Assembly: GCF_030499515.1 (NCBI RefSeq)
Contig: NZ_JASTWJ010000001.1
Coordinates: forward strand, 7,110,001 to 7,174,000
From: Streptomyces sp. DT2A-34
Lineage (GTDB): Bacteria; Actinomycetota; Actinomycetes; Streptomycetales; Streptomycetaceae
Length of the DNA: 64,000 nt
Direction: 5' to 3'
The notes beneath the pieces were generated by a model. It made no database searches. It was not told the origin of the DNA and saw only the letters and a program-made list of their open reading frames with translations. Positions 1 to 8,199 of this stretch are shown here, in pieces. Each line of letters begins with the position of its first letter. Position 1 is the first letter of the stretch. Made by a program: the position numbers and the translations under genes.

Positions 1-1
1 G

Positions 2-1375
2 GTCCATTCCCTGGACGGCGGCACGATCACCCTCGACGGCAAGGCCGTACGGATCGGCAGCCCGCTGCAGGCGCAGCACGCCGGCATCAGCACGGTCTAC
101 CAGGAGGTCAACCTCTGCCCCAACCTCTCGGTGGCGGAGAACATCTTCATCGGCCGTGAACCCACCCGCGCGGGCCGCATCCAGTGGAAGCAGATCCGCA
201 AGCAGGCCGCGGAGATGGTCGACCGGCTCGGCCTCGACATCGACGTGACGGCGCCGCTGTCCTCGTACCCGCTGGCCGTGCAGCAACTGGTCGCGATCGT
301 ACGGTCGGTGGGCCACGGCGACAGCGACGGCGAGGGCTCCGGCACCAAGGTGCTCGTCCTGGACGAGCCCACCTCCAGCCTCGACCGCGACGAGGTCCTC
401 GAACTGTTCCGCCTGATGCGGCGGCTGCGGGACGAGGGCGTCGCGATCCTGTTCGTGTCGCACTTCCTCGACCAGATCTACGAGATCTGCGACCGCATGA
501 CCGTGCTGCGCAACGGCACCCTGGTCGGCGAGCACATGGTGGCCGACCTCGACCAGGTCGGGCTGATCGAGCTGATGATCGGCAAGGCCCTGGACCAGCT
601 GGAGGAGCTGCACGAGCACCAGCTGCGCTCCGACGTCGGCGAGACGCTCGTCAAGGCCGAGGGCCTCGGACGCGCCGGCGGTATCGCCCCCTTCGACCTG
701 GAGATCAAGAAGGGCGAGGTGCTCGGCCTCGCCGGACTGCTCGGCTCGGGCCGCACCGAACTGGCCCGGCTGCTGTTCGGCGCCGACCAGCCCGACAGCG
801 GCAAGGTGACCGTCGCCGGCAAGCAGGTCTCGATGAGCGCCCCCAACGACGCCATCGGCGCCGGTGTCGCGTTCTGCTCGGAGAACCGCAAGACCGAGGG
901 CCTCGTCCCCGATCTCACGGTCCGCGAGAACATCATCCTCGCCCTCCAGGCGTCCCGCGGCTGGAGCCGGCCCATCCCGGCCGCCCAGCGCGACGAACTC
1001 GTCGCCAAGTACATCAAGGCCCTCGACATCCGCCCCGCCAACCCCGAGGCCCGCGTCGGCCAGTTGAGCGGCGGCAACCAGCAGAAGGTGCTGCTCGCCC
1101 GCTGGCTGATCACCCAGCCGAAGCTGCTGATCCTCGACGAGCCCACGCGCGGCATCGACGTCGGCGCCAAGGCCGAGATCCAGAAGCTCGTGGTCTCCCT
1201 CTCCGAGGAGGGCATGTCCGTGCTGTACATCGCGGCCGAACTGGAGGAGGTGCTCCGGCTCAGCCACACCATCGGAGTGCTGCGCGACCGCAAGCTCGTG
1301 GCACAGCTGACCAACGGGCCGGAGATCACCACCAGCAAGATCCTGGAGACCATCGCGAGCGGAGAGCACCAGTGA
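2..1375 (+). CDS. Sugar ABC transporter ATP-binding protein, 5'-truncated by the window edge
   Basis: Cytoplasmic ATPase of a CUT2-type sugar importer, with two fused ABC domains. The reading frame is open from base 2, so the start and the first Walker A lie outside the window. Visible are the first Walker B (VLVLDEPTSSLD), the second P-loop (GLLGSGRTELARLL), the second signature (LSGGNQQKVLLARW) and the second Walker B (LLILDEPTRGIDVG). The first half-site has a degenerate signature (SSYPLAVQQL), as is common for YtfR/RbsA/XylG proteins. It overlaps the next gene by 3 bp (GTGA), so the importer genes are translationally coupled. One ATPase followed by two different permeases resembles E. coli YtfR-YtfT-YjfF (galactofuranose). 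The substrate here is inferred only as a monosaccharide; the binding protein is presumably upstream. Confidence 0.93.
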   Translation, partial: VHSLDGGTITLDGKAVRIGSPLQAQHAGISTVYQEVNLCPNLSVAENIFIGREPTRAGRIQWKQIRKQAAEMVDRLGLDIDVTAPLSSYPLAVQQLVAIVRSVGHGDSDGEGSGTKVLVLDEPTSSLDRDEVLELFRLMRRLRDEGVAILFVSHFLDQIYEICDRMTVLRNGTLVGEHMVADLDQVGLIELMIGKALDQLEELHEHQLRSDVGETLVKAEGLGRAGGIAPFDLEIKKGEVLGLAGLLGSGRTELARLLFGADQPDSGKVTVAGKQVSMSAPNDAIGAGVAFCSENRKTEGLVPDLTVRENIILALQASRGWSRPIPAAQRDELVAKYIKALDIRPANPEARVGQLSGGNQQKVLLARWLITQPKLLILDEPTRGIDVGAKAEIQKLVVSLSEEGMSVLYIAAELEEVLRLSHTIGVLRDRKLVAQLTNGPEITTSKILETIASGEHQ

Positions 1376-2472
1376 GTACCCCGGCAGTGACCACCCCCTC
1401 CCGCTGGCGAGCACTGACGCACCACCACCTGTTCTGGCCGGTCGCGGTCCTGATCGCCCTGCTGCTCGTCAACGTCCCCTTCACACCCGACTTCTTCGCG
1501 ATCCGGATGGCGGACGGCCACCTCTACGGCAGCCTCGTCTCGATCGTGCTGTTCGGCTCGCCGCTGATCCTGGTGGCGGTCGGCATGACCCTGGTCATCG
1601 CCACCGGCGGCATCGACCTCTCCGTCGGCGCCGTGGTCGCCATCACCGGCGCCCTGACCTGTTCGTACATCAGCGACCAGGCCGACCAGAACGCGCTGGC
1701 GGGGGTCTTCCTCGCCATGGGCATCGGCCTGGTGGCGGCAGTGGTCTGCGGCCTGTGGAACGGCTTCCTGGTCGCCCGGATGGGCATCCAGCCCATCATC
1801 GCGACCCTCATCATCATGGTCGCCGGACGCGGTGTCGCCCAGCTGATCACCGACGGCCAGATCATCACCATCAACAGCGAGCCGTACAAGCTCATCGGCG
1901 GCGGCTACTGGCTGACCCTGCCCTTCTCCATCTTCGTGGTGGCCGCCGTAGTGGCCGTCACCGTCGCCCTGACCCGCCGTACGGCGCTCGGCCTGCTCGT
2001 CGAGTCGGTCGGCGGCAACGCCGAGGCCAGCCGCCTGGTCGGCATCCGCTCCCGGCGCATCAAGATCATGGTGTACATGTTCTGCGCCCTGTGCGCGGGC
2101 ATCGCCGGCCTGATGATCAGCTCCAACACCTCGGCCGCGGACGGCAACAACGCCGGCCTGTGGATCGAGCTGGACGCGATCCTCGCGGTCGTCATCGGCG
2201 GCACCTCGCTGCTCGGCGGCCGGTTCTCCATCGGCGGCACCGTGATCGGCGCCCTCGTCATCCAGACCCTGACCACCACGATCTACACCATCGGCGTGCC
2301 CACCCAGACCAACCTGGTCTTCAAGGCCGTCGTCGTCATCGTCGTCTGCCTGCTGCAGTCCCCGAAGTTCCGGGCCAAGGTCTTCGGCGCGAAGGGACGC
2401 GCCCGGACCACCGCCCCGGCGGAGCCCGCCACCCCGGCCGACGCCGCCCCGAAGATGGAGGTGTCGCGATGA
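1372..2472 (+). CDS. Sugar ABC transporter permease (BPD_transp_2 family), first of two
   Basis: Inner-membrane permease of 366 residues of the ribose/xylose/galactofuranose type. It has many hydrophobic segments, with the family motif GGIDLSVGAVVAITG near residue 80 and GGTSLLGGRFSIGGTVIGA near residue 285. The GTG at 1372 is chosen because it overlaps the upstream stop and the protein then begins MSTPAVTTPS before the first membrane segment; the longer open frame upstream is out-of-frame translation of the ATPase gene. The C-terminus is Ala/Pro-rich and cytoplasmic. Its stop overlaps the next permease start by 4 bp. It probably forms a heterodimeric channel with the following permease, as YtfT does with YjfF; this is inferred from the presence of two distinct permease genes. 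Confidence 0.93.
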   Translation: MSTPAVTTPSRWRALTHHHLFWPVAVLIALLLVNVPFTPDFFAIRMADGHLYGSLVSIVLFGSPLILVAVGMTLVIATGGIDLSVGAVVAITGALTCSYISDQADQNALAGVFLAMGIGLVAAVVCGLWNGFLVARMGIQPIIATLIIMVAGRGVAQLITDGQIITINSEPYKLIGGGYWLTLPFSIFVVAAVVAVTVALTRRTALGLLVESVGGNAEASRLVGIRSRRIKIMVYMFCALCAGIAGLMISSNTSAADGNNAGLWIELDAILAVVIGGTSLLGGRFSIGGTVIGALVIQTLTTTIYTIGVPTQTNLVFKAVVVIVVCLLQSPKFRAKVFGAKGRARTTAPAEPATPADAAPKMEVSR

Positions 2473-3509
2473 GCGCGACCACCAAGACCCGTACGGCAGC
2501 GGAAGGCCGTACGACGTCCACGCCGGCCCAGGCGTCCACGGCCGCGCGTCTGCTCGGCGACCGGCGGCTGCCCGTCCTGGTCACGGCCGGCCTGTTCCTC
2601 GCCATGTACATCGGCGGTCTCAGCCGCTACCAGAACTACGGTTTCGGTGAACCGCAGGTCTTCCTCAACCTGTTCATCGACAACGGCTATCTGCTGGTCG
2701 CCGCCGTCGGCGCCACCTTCGTCATCATGTCCGGCGGCATCGACCTGTCCGTCGGTTCGCTGATCGGCTTCACCACCATGTTCACGGCGTGGCTGGTGGA
2801 GCGTCAGGGCCTGCCGCTGCTGCTGGTCATCCCGCTCGCCCTGGGGGTGGGCGCGTTCGGCGGCTACCTCATGGGCTATGTGATCCACAACTTCGAGATC
2901 CAGCCGTTCATCGTGACCCTCGCCGGACTCTTCCTCTTCCGGGGCCTCTGCCTGGTCATCAGCAAGGAGTCCATCTCCATCAGCGACTCCACGGTGAGCA
3001 GCATGGCCCAGACCCGGGTGTCGCTCGGACTGGGGGAGCTGTCGATCGGCGCCGTCGTCGCCCTGGTCGTCCTCGCCGCCGCCTTCTACATACTCCACTA
3101 CACGCGCTTCGGCCGCCGGGTGTACGCCATCGGCGGCAACGAGCAGTCGGCGCTGCTGATGGGGCTTCCGCTGGGCGGCACGAAGATCGCCGTGTACACG
3201 GTGAGCGGCTTCTGCTCGGCGCTGGCCGGCCTGCTGTTCATGCTGTACATCCAGTCCGGTGACCCGCTGCACGCCGTCGGCATGGAACTCGACGCGATCG
3301 CCGCGGTCGTCATCGGCGGCACCCTGCTGACGGGCGGCTCCGGTTACGTCCTGGGCACCCTGTTCGGCGTCCTCGTGCTGGGCCTGATCAAGAGCATCAT
3401 CCAGTTCGAGGGCACGCTCAGCTCCTGGTGGACGAAGATCGCCACGGGTGTGCTGCTGTGCGCGTTCATCCTGATCCAGCGGGCGATGACGGCGCGCAAG
3501 CAAACCTAG
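2469..3509 (+). CDS. Sugar ABC transporter permease, second of two (YjfF-like)
   Basis: Inner-membrane permease of 346 residues, paralogous to the preceding one. It carries the same family motifs: GGIDLSVGSLIGFTT near residue 90 and GGTLLTGGSGYVLGTLFG near residue 285. The ATG at 2469 overlaps the upstream TGA and gives an N-terminal cytoplasmic extension rich in Thr/Ala before the first membrane span. It is the last gene of the transporter operon: a strong hairpin lies 23 bp after the stop. Order and size match YjfF, the second permease of the YtfQRT-YjfF importer. The sugar cannot be determined from the sequence. Confidence 0.92.
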   Translation: MSATTKTRTAAEGRTTSTPAQASTAARLLGDRRLPVLVTAGLFLAMYIGGLSRYQNYGFGEPQVFLNLFIDNGYLLVAAVGATFVIMSGGIDLSVGSLIGFTTMFTAWLVERQGLPLLLVIPLALGVGAFGGYLMGYVIHNFEIQPFIVTLAGLFLFRGLCLVISKESISISDSTVSSMAQTRVSLGLGELSIGAVVALVVLAAAFYILHYTRFGRRVYAIGGNEQSALLMGLPLGGTKIAVYTVSGFCSALAGLLFMLYIQSGDPLHAVGMELDAIAAVVIGGTLLTGGSGYVLGTLFGVLVLGLIKSIIQFEGTLSSWWTKIATGVLLCAFILIQRAMTARKQT

Positions 3510-3532
3510 GCCGGACCTGGGCACTTGGGCCG

Positions 3533-3571
3533 ACGCGGCCCGTCGCACGGCGTACGTGCGACGGGCCGCGT
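3533..3571 (+). terminator. Intrinsic terminator-like hairpin after the sugar importer operon
   Basis: Two perfect 16-base arms (3533-3548 and 3556-3571, GC-rich) with a 7-base loop, followed by the T-rich stretch GACGTTGTTGT. It lies directly downstream of the last permease gene. Confidence 0.8.
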
Positions 3572-3577
3572 GACGTT

Positions 3578-3613
3578 GTTGTACGGGCTGTTATACGAGC
3601 TGTTGTACGGACC
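3578..3613 (+). repeat. Three tandem 12-bp units
   Basis: Three consecutive 12-mers: GTTGTACGGGCT, GTTATACGAGCT and GTTGTACGGACC. They lie between the importer terminator and the gene at 3744. They could be repeated protein-binding half sites or simple slippage; no function is established. Confidence 0.7.
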
Positions 3614-3743
3614 AGGCGCGGAGGATCGCGCCGAATGGTCGGACTTGACCCCCACCGACCAAACCGGAAAGGCCAGTTCCGCACAGAACCTTCACGGTAG
3701 CCGCTAGGAAAGGTGTGGGTCGGTTCCCTAGTCTTCCCGCGTC

Positions 3744-4787
3744 ATGGACTACTGCCACCCGTGCCGCAGGCACCTCAACGGCGCCCTCGCCTGCCCGGGG
3801 TGCGGTGCCGCGATCGAAGAGCTGCGCGTGCACGCGGGCGCGCCGGACGAGGCGTACCCGCAGCGGGCAGTACAGGCGCCTGCGGGGGCTGTGGGCGGTC
3901 AGGGCTCGTACGAGGCGTACGAGGGGCAGTACGGGAGTGACGCGGGGCGGTACGGGGGCAGTGAGGGCTCGTACGGCGACGGTACGGGGCAGTACGGGGT
4001 CGGCGCGGGGCAGTACGGCGGCGGCGAGTACGGCGACCGCCATGCCGACGCCGGCCACTCCGAAGCGGCCGCGGACGCGGACACGGACGCCGGTGAGGCG
4101 ACTGTGGCGGCTGAGGTCGCGCCGGTCGGCGGGCGGGCCGCGCGGCGGGCGGCGCAGCGGCGTGGCCGCAGGCGGGGTCACGACGAGCGCGACGAGTACG
4201 TCGGCGGATACGACGAGCGGGACGAGTACGACGAGGAGGACGACGGCGGCCTGGACGAGGAGTCCGGATCGGCCGGTGCGAGCCGTCGCGATCGCAAGGC
4301 CGCCGCGCATCGCCGTCGCCGTCGCCGGACCCTGCTGATCGCCGCGGGCTTCGTCCTGGCCGCCGGCGGTCTGAGCCTCGCCGAGCTCGGCATGGACGCC
4401 CCGGGCACCAGCCCGAAGCCGACGGCCGCCGGGGACGAGTCGGCGGATGGCGGGGCGGCGGAAGAGGTGACCGCGTCCCCCGAGGCCACGGACGGCACGA
4501 CGCGGACGGACGGGGACTCGCCGTCGCCGGGCCCTTCGGCGTCTCCCTCGACCTCGAAGTCACCGAAGGACGAGGACAAGAAGAAGGACGGGGACAAGAC
4601 CCCGGACAAGGACGCCCGGTCCGCGACGACGGGCAGCGGCGGCTCCGACACGTCCACCACGGCCCCCACCCCGACGTCCGAGCCGGCGGCCCCGGCACCG
4701 ACGTCCGAACCGGCCACGTCGGATCCGACCCCGGAACCGACGCCGTCGCCGACGGAGTGCGACCGGTTCCTGTGGTGGTGCACCTAG
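3744..4787 (+). CDS. SCO2400-family zinc-ribbon, single-TM protein
   Basis: 347 residues in four zones. Residues 1-30 hold two CxxC pairs (CHPC and CPGC), a likely zinc ribbon. Residues about 45-105 are low-complexity Tyr/Gly/Glu/Gln repeats (YGxG/GQYG type), followed by an Ala/Arg and Asp/Glu-rich segment. A single membrane span lies near 196-214, preceded by RRRRR (positive-inside). A Ser/Thr/Pro/Asp-rich outer region ends in CDRFLWWCT. The N-terminal pattern matches the Streptomyces protein family named after SCO2400, whose function is not known to me. Topology suggests a cytoplasmic zinc ribbon and an extracytoplasmic mucin-like tail with two cysteines. It appears monocistronic. Confidence 0.85.
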   Translation: MDYCHPCRRHLNGALACPGCGAAIEELRVHAGAPDEAYPQRAVQAPAGAVGGQGSYEAYEGQYGSDAGRYGGSEGSYGDGTGQYGVGAGQYGGGEYGDRHADAGHSEAAADADTDAGEATVAAEVAPVGGRAARRAAQRRGRRRGHDERDEYVGGYDERDEYDEEDDGGLDEESGSAGASRRDRKAAAHRRRRRRTLLIAAGFVLAAGGLSLAELGMDAPGTSPKPTAAGDESADGGAAEEVTASPEATDGTTRTDGDSPSPGPSASPSTSKSPKDEDKKKDGDKTPDKDARSATTGSGGSDTSTTAPTPTSEPAAPAPTSEPATSDPTPEPTPSPTECDRFLWWCT

Positions 4788-4908
4788 GCCGTTCCGTCAG
4801 GCCGTTCCGCTTCCTCGCGAATATCGACTTCGCGTACCGCACCTCACCTGCTCCGGGTGATCCCACCGGAGCGCGGCGCTGTGACCATGCGGGCAAGGAG
4901 GTCCGGTC

Positions 4909-5887
4909 ATGGCCACGGTGATACGACGGTCCGCTCTCCCCGGCCCAGCGCGCGGCACTCGGCAAGGAGGCGCGCGCTCGCGTCCCGCGCTCCGCGCACG
5001 CCGTCTTCGAGCCCGACGAGAAACGGCCCGATCCCCTCGACATCATCGAGCGGCAGTCCGCCGCCCGCGTGCGGGAGCTGGTCCCCGTCCGCTACGGCCG
5101 GATGCTCGAATCGCCGTTCCGCTTCCACCGGGGAGCCGCGGCGATCATGGCGTCCGACCTCGGCGCCGGTGCGCACACCGGGCTGTTCGCCCAACTGTGC
5201 GGCGACGCCCACCCGCTGAACTTCCGGCTCCTTGCCTCCCCGGAACGCCATCTCGTCTTCGACATCAACGACTTCGACGCGACCCTGCCGGGCCCTTTCG
5301 AGTGGGACGCCAAGCGCCTCGCCGCGAGTCCGGTGATCGCCGGCCGGGCCAACGGGTTCCCGGCGAAGGAGTCCGACACCGTGGTCCGCGCCGGAGTGAA
5401 GTCCTACCGCGAGCGCACGCGGGAGTTCGCCGCCCTGCGCACCCGGACGGGTCCGCAGGCGGCCGCGAAGCTGCCCCGGGTGGTGGACGGCGCACCCCGG
5501 ATCATCTCGGATCCCCCGTTGATTACTCCCCTCGCGGAGCTGCTGCCCGGCACGGAGGGCGAGGAGCTGGCACAGACCCTGCGGGAGCCGGTCTCCGACT
5601 ACGCCTACAGCTTGTCGTCGGAGCGGCGGCACCTGCTGAGCCGGTTCCACGTGGTCGACATGGCGCGCAAGATCGTCGGGGTCGGCAGCGTCGGCACCCG
5701 TTGCCGGATCATCCTGCTGCTCGGCCGCGACGACGAGGACCCGCTCCCGCTGCAGGCCAAGGAGGCGGGCGAGTCGGTCCTGGCCCCCTTCACCGCTCAT
5801 GGCCCCGCCTCCTCAGGCCCGGCGCCCAGTCCTCTCGTCCCATGGCAGCAGGGCACCGGTCGGAGCGTCCTCACCCTCCGAGGGTGA
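4909..5887 (+). pseudogene. Broken DUF2252 gene
   Basis: The frame at 5069-5770 encodes clear DUF2252 sequence (RMLESPFRFHRGAAAIMASD, CGDAHPLNF, DINDFDATLPGPFEWDAKRL). DUF2252 proteins are usually over 400 residues; here homology stops at LQAKEAGESVLAPF (about 5790) and continues as unrelated sequence to a stop at 5887. At the 5' end the expected N-terminus (DGPLSPAQRAALGKEARARV) is read in the same frame as the body, but a stop at 4919-4921 separates it from the ATG at 4909, which has a good RBS (AAGGAGG). A small indel after ATGGCCACGGTG would restore it. Both ends are therefore damaged. First of three adjacent truncated genes next to an IS remnant. Confidence 0.8.
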
Positions 5888-5966
5888 CGACGGGTGGGTC
5901 CCTCGGGGATCAGGCTCGGGGGTGTACGGCTGCGCGCCGCAGCCCGGTGAGGAAAGGAGGCCGGAC

Positions 5967-6136
5967 ATGGCCACCACCGCTACTCCCCGCCATCGGGAGG
6001 GGAGGCAGGCTGCCGCCACCGGCCTGACGCTGTTCGCCGGAGTGATGCTGTTCCTCTCCGGGAGCCTCGACATCTTCCGGGGATCATGGCCGTCGCCGAG
6101 GACGACGTCTACGTCTCGACGCCCAACCCCGCATGA
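5967..6136 (+). pseudogene. Truncated DUF7144-like membrane protein fragment
   Basis: ATG at 5967 preceded by GGAAAGGAGG. The protein begins MATTATPRHREGRQAAATG, enters a hydrophobic segment (LTLFAGVMLFLSGSLDIF), and then needs a -1 correction at about 6082 to continue as IMAVAEDDVYVSTPN. This pattern resembles the start of Streptomyces DUF7144 (SPW-like) four-helix membrane proteins, in which the AEDDVYVxTPN stretch is typical. A stop then appears at 6134-6136 instead of the remaining helices. A frameshift plus C-terminal loss marks it as a relic. Family assignment is from memory of the motif. Confidence 0.65.
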
Positions 6137-6274
6137 GCGCCGCGCACAAGCCCTCCGCGCCCGGGCGGATCGCCCGAGCCACGGCTTCCGCGGTGCTGAT
6201 CGTGGTCACCTGCGTCCTCGTGCCCGTCGCACTCATCACCGTATGGGTCCACGACATCGCGCTCGACACCGGCC
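6133..6274 (+). pseudogene. N-terminal stub of an integral membrane protein, cut off by the IS remnant
   Basis: Starts MSAAHKPSAPGRIARATA, followed by one membrane span ([20 protein letters not shown]) and HDIALDTGR. This is the beginning seen in a Streptomyces membrane-protein family in which one N-terminal helix is followed by a DTDRYV-type motif and a long extracytoplasmic domain. Homology ends at about 6274, where antisense transposase sequence begins. The start overlaps the preceding fragment's stop (ATGA), so the two were once coupled. Confidence 0.6.
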
Positions 6275-6554
6275 GATCTGCGCCCAGGCGCCATCCCGCT
6301 GCCAGCGCCGGAACAGGTCGTAGACCCGGTCCCAGGGCCCGTAGCGTTCCGGCACATCACGCCACGGAGCACCGGTCCGGGTCCGCCACCGTATGCCGTC
6401 TATCAGCTGCCGCCGTGTCCACACCGGCGGACGGCCGGCTTGATGCCCTGCGGCAACAACGGCTCCAGCCGGGCCCACTGGCCGTTCGTCAGATCACCAC
6501 GCCCCACAGAGCGAAATCATCCACGACCAAGATCCACTTTCGCAACAGACCCTA
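6275..6554 (-). mobile_element. IS5-family insertion sequence remnant (transposase N-terminus only)
   Basis: Reading the minus strand from about 6510 gives [19 protein letters not shown], a one-base loss, then [20 protein letters not shown] and [19 protein letters not shown], ending [12 protein letters not shown] at 6275. This is the N-terminal HTH region of IS5-group transposases common in Streptomyces; the catalytic DDE part is absent. The right edge carries a terminal-repeat-like GGGTCTGTTGCGAAAGTG (minus strand, about 6535-6552). It is a non-autonomous fragment fused to the truncated membrane gene, which implies an insertion followed by deletion. Confidence 0.8.
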
Positions 6555-6559
6555 GGCCC

Positions 6560-7003
6560 CTAGACGTCCACGCCCAGCATCCGTCGCAGCAGATCCCGCA
6601 GCGCCAGCCGCTCCTCCTCGGAGAGCCCCGCGAGCGGCTCCCGTGCGAATCGCAGCGACTCGCGCAGGCTGCGGGCCACCTGCCGGCCCTCGTCCGTCGC
6701 CGCCGCCAGCTTCACCCGCCGGTCCGCCGGGTCCGGGCGGCGCTCCACCAGGCCCCGGGACTCCAGCCGGTCCACGATGCCGGTCACGTTCGACGGCTCG
6801 CACCGCAGCCGCTGGGCCAGCTTCCGCATCGGCAGCGGCTCAAGGGACAGCAGGCTCAGCAGCCGCGCCTGCGCGCCGGTGAGGGCGTGCTCGGCGGCGG
6901 CCCCGTCGTACTCCTCGTGGTAGCGGGCCACGACCGCGCCGATGAGGTCGACGACCTCGAGGGTCAGTTCATCGGGGCGGCGGGTCCTGGGTGCAGTGGT
7001 CAT
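6560..7003 (-). CDS. MarR family transcriptional regulator
   Basis: 147-residue winged-helix repressor. Central segment: LTGAQARLLSLL, recognition helix region MRKLAQRLRCEPSNVTGIVD, then the wing RLESRGLVERRPDPADRRVK with the family DxR motif. One cysteine sits in the recognition helix region (RLRCEPS); the N-terminal redox cysteine of OhrR is absent, so it is not an obvious OhrR. It is divergent from the NADP-dependent reductase at 7096. The 92-bp gap holds two TTCAG/CTGAA dyads that are probable operators, suggesting autoregulation and control of the reductase in response to an unidentified phenolic or electrophilic ligand. Confidence 0.93.
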   Translation of the reverse strand: MTTAPRTRRPDELTLEVVDLIGAVVARYHEEYDGAAAEHALTGAQARLLSLLSLEPLPMRKLAQRLRCEPSNVTGIVDRLESRGLVERRPDPADRRVKLAAATDEGRQVARSLRESLRFAREPLAGLSEEERLALRDLLRRMLGVDV

Positions 7004-7025
7004 GCTCTCAGGGTAACCCGGTTAC

Positions 7026-7071
7026 TTGACATCCTGAAATATTCAGGAGCATGGTTGTTTCAGGTACTGAA
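7026..7071. promoter_or_regulatory. MarR/reductase intergenic operator pair with -35 TTGACA
   Basis: CCTGAA-ATA-TTCAGG (7033-7047) is a perfect dyad. TTCAG-GTA-CTGAA (7059-7071) is a second, 26 bp on (two and a half helical turns), with the same core. TTGACA at 7026-7031 is a good -35 for the plus-strand reductase, with the first dyad in the spacer. This is a typical arrangement for a divergently transcribed MarR target. Confidence 0.65.
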
Positions 7072-7095
7072 GTAAACCGGAAAGGCGCCCCCCTC

Positions 7096-8094
7096 ATGAT
7101 CAACCGCGAATGGCACCTCCTCTCCCGCCCCGTCGGCTGGCCCAAGGCCGAGGACTTCGCCCTGGTCGAGGCCGAGATGCCGACGCCCGGCGAGGGGCAG
7201 GTACTCGTCCGGAACAAGTACCTCTCCGTGGACCCGTACATGCGCGGCCGCATGAGCGCCGCCAAGTCCTACGTCGCCCCCTTCGAGCTGGGCAAGGTCA
7301 TGCAGGGCGGTGCGGTCGGCGAGGTGGTCGCCTCCAACGCCGAGGGCATCGCCGTCGGCGACCACGTCCTGCACTTCTTCGGCTGGCGCGAGTACGCCGC
7401 CGTGGACGCCAAGAACGCCGTCAAGGTCGACCCGGACGCCGCGCCCCTGTCCACCTACCTCGGCGTCCTCGGCATGACCGGCCTCACCGCCTACGCCGGC
7501 CTGCTGCGCACCGCGTCCTTCAAGGAGGGCGACGTCGTCTTCGTGTCCGGTGCGGCCGGTGCCGTCGGCAGCCAGGTCGGCCAGATCGCCAAGCTCAAGG
7601 GCGCCTCCCGGGTCATCGGCTCGGCCGGGTCCGACGAGAAGGTCAAGCTGCTGGTCGAGGAGTACGGCTTCGACGCCGCCTTCAACTACAAGAACGGCTC
7701 GGTGAGCCGGCAGCTGCGCGAGGCCGCCCCGGACGGCATCGACGTCTACTTCGACAACGTCGGCGGCGACCACCTGGAGGCCGCCATCGGGCAGCTCAAC
7801 ACGCACGGCCGGATCGCCATCTGCGGCATGATCTCGGTCTACAACGACACCGAGCCCGCCCCCGGCCCGAAGAACCTCGCCCGCCTCATCGCGACCCGCG
7901 GCCGTATAGAGGGCCTCCTCGTCGGCGACCACTACGACTTCCAGCCGCAGTTCGTCCAGGAGGTCGGCCCCTGGGTCGCCTCGGGGCAGCTCAAGTACCG
8001 CGAGACGGTCGTCGAGGGCATCGAGAACAACCTGGAGGCGTTCCTCGGGGTCCTGCGCGGCGACAACACCGGGAAGATGATCGTCAAGCTCTGA
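7096..8094 (+). CDS. NADP-dependent oxidoreductase (MDR family, CurA-like)
   Basis: 332-residue zinc-independent medium-chain reductase that would reduce an alkenal/enone C=C bond with NADPH. It starts MINREWHLLSRPVGWP; this ATG is preferred over the longer open frame because of the upstream GGAAAGG and family length. Seen: N-terminal GroES-like half with YLSVDPYMRGRM, a Rossmann half with VSGAAGAVGSQVGQIAKLKG (AxxGxxG), and VYFDNVGGDHLEAAIGQLN. The zinc-binding cysteines of alcohol dehydrogenases are absent, as expected. Divergent from marR, which probably controls it. Confidence 0.92.
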   Translation: MINREWHLLSRPVGWPKAEDFALVEAEMPTPGEGQVLVRNKYLSVDPYMRGRMSAAKSYVAPFELGKVMQGGAVGEVVASNAEGIAVGDHVLHFFGWREYAAVDAKNAVKVDPDAAPLSTYLGVLGMTGLTAYAGLLRTASFKEGDVVFVSGAAGAVGSQVGQIAKLKGASRVIGSAGSDEKVKLLVEEYGFDAAFNYKNGSVSRQLREAAPDGIDVYFDNVGGDHLEAAIGQLNTHGRIAICGMISVYNDTEPAPGPKNLARLIATRGRIEGLLVGDHYDFQPQFVQEVGPWVASGQLKYRETVVEGIENNLEAFLGVLRGDNTGKMIVKL

Positions 8095-8199
8095 CGCCCG
8101 CCGGGCCTGTGCTGGATTTCCGACATGCGGTAACTTCTTTCCGAATTCCGTCGCGATCGTGGGCGCGAGTCGCGGCGGACCGAGGAGGAAGACAACCGC

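Noticed and set aside
184-1371. Upstream extension of the first permease to a 762-codon protein
   Set aside because: The extra 396 codons are out-of-frame translation of the ATPase gene (Arg/Pro-rich), and the permease has its own GTG in a GTGA overlap.
6560-7003. OhrR assignment for the MarR protein near ohr
   Set aside because: The N-terminal sensing cysteine of OhrR is absent and the protein is divergent from a different gene; ohr is two genes away.
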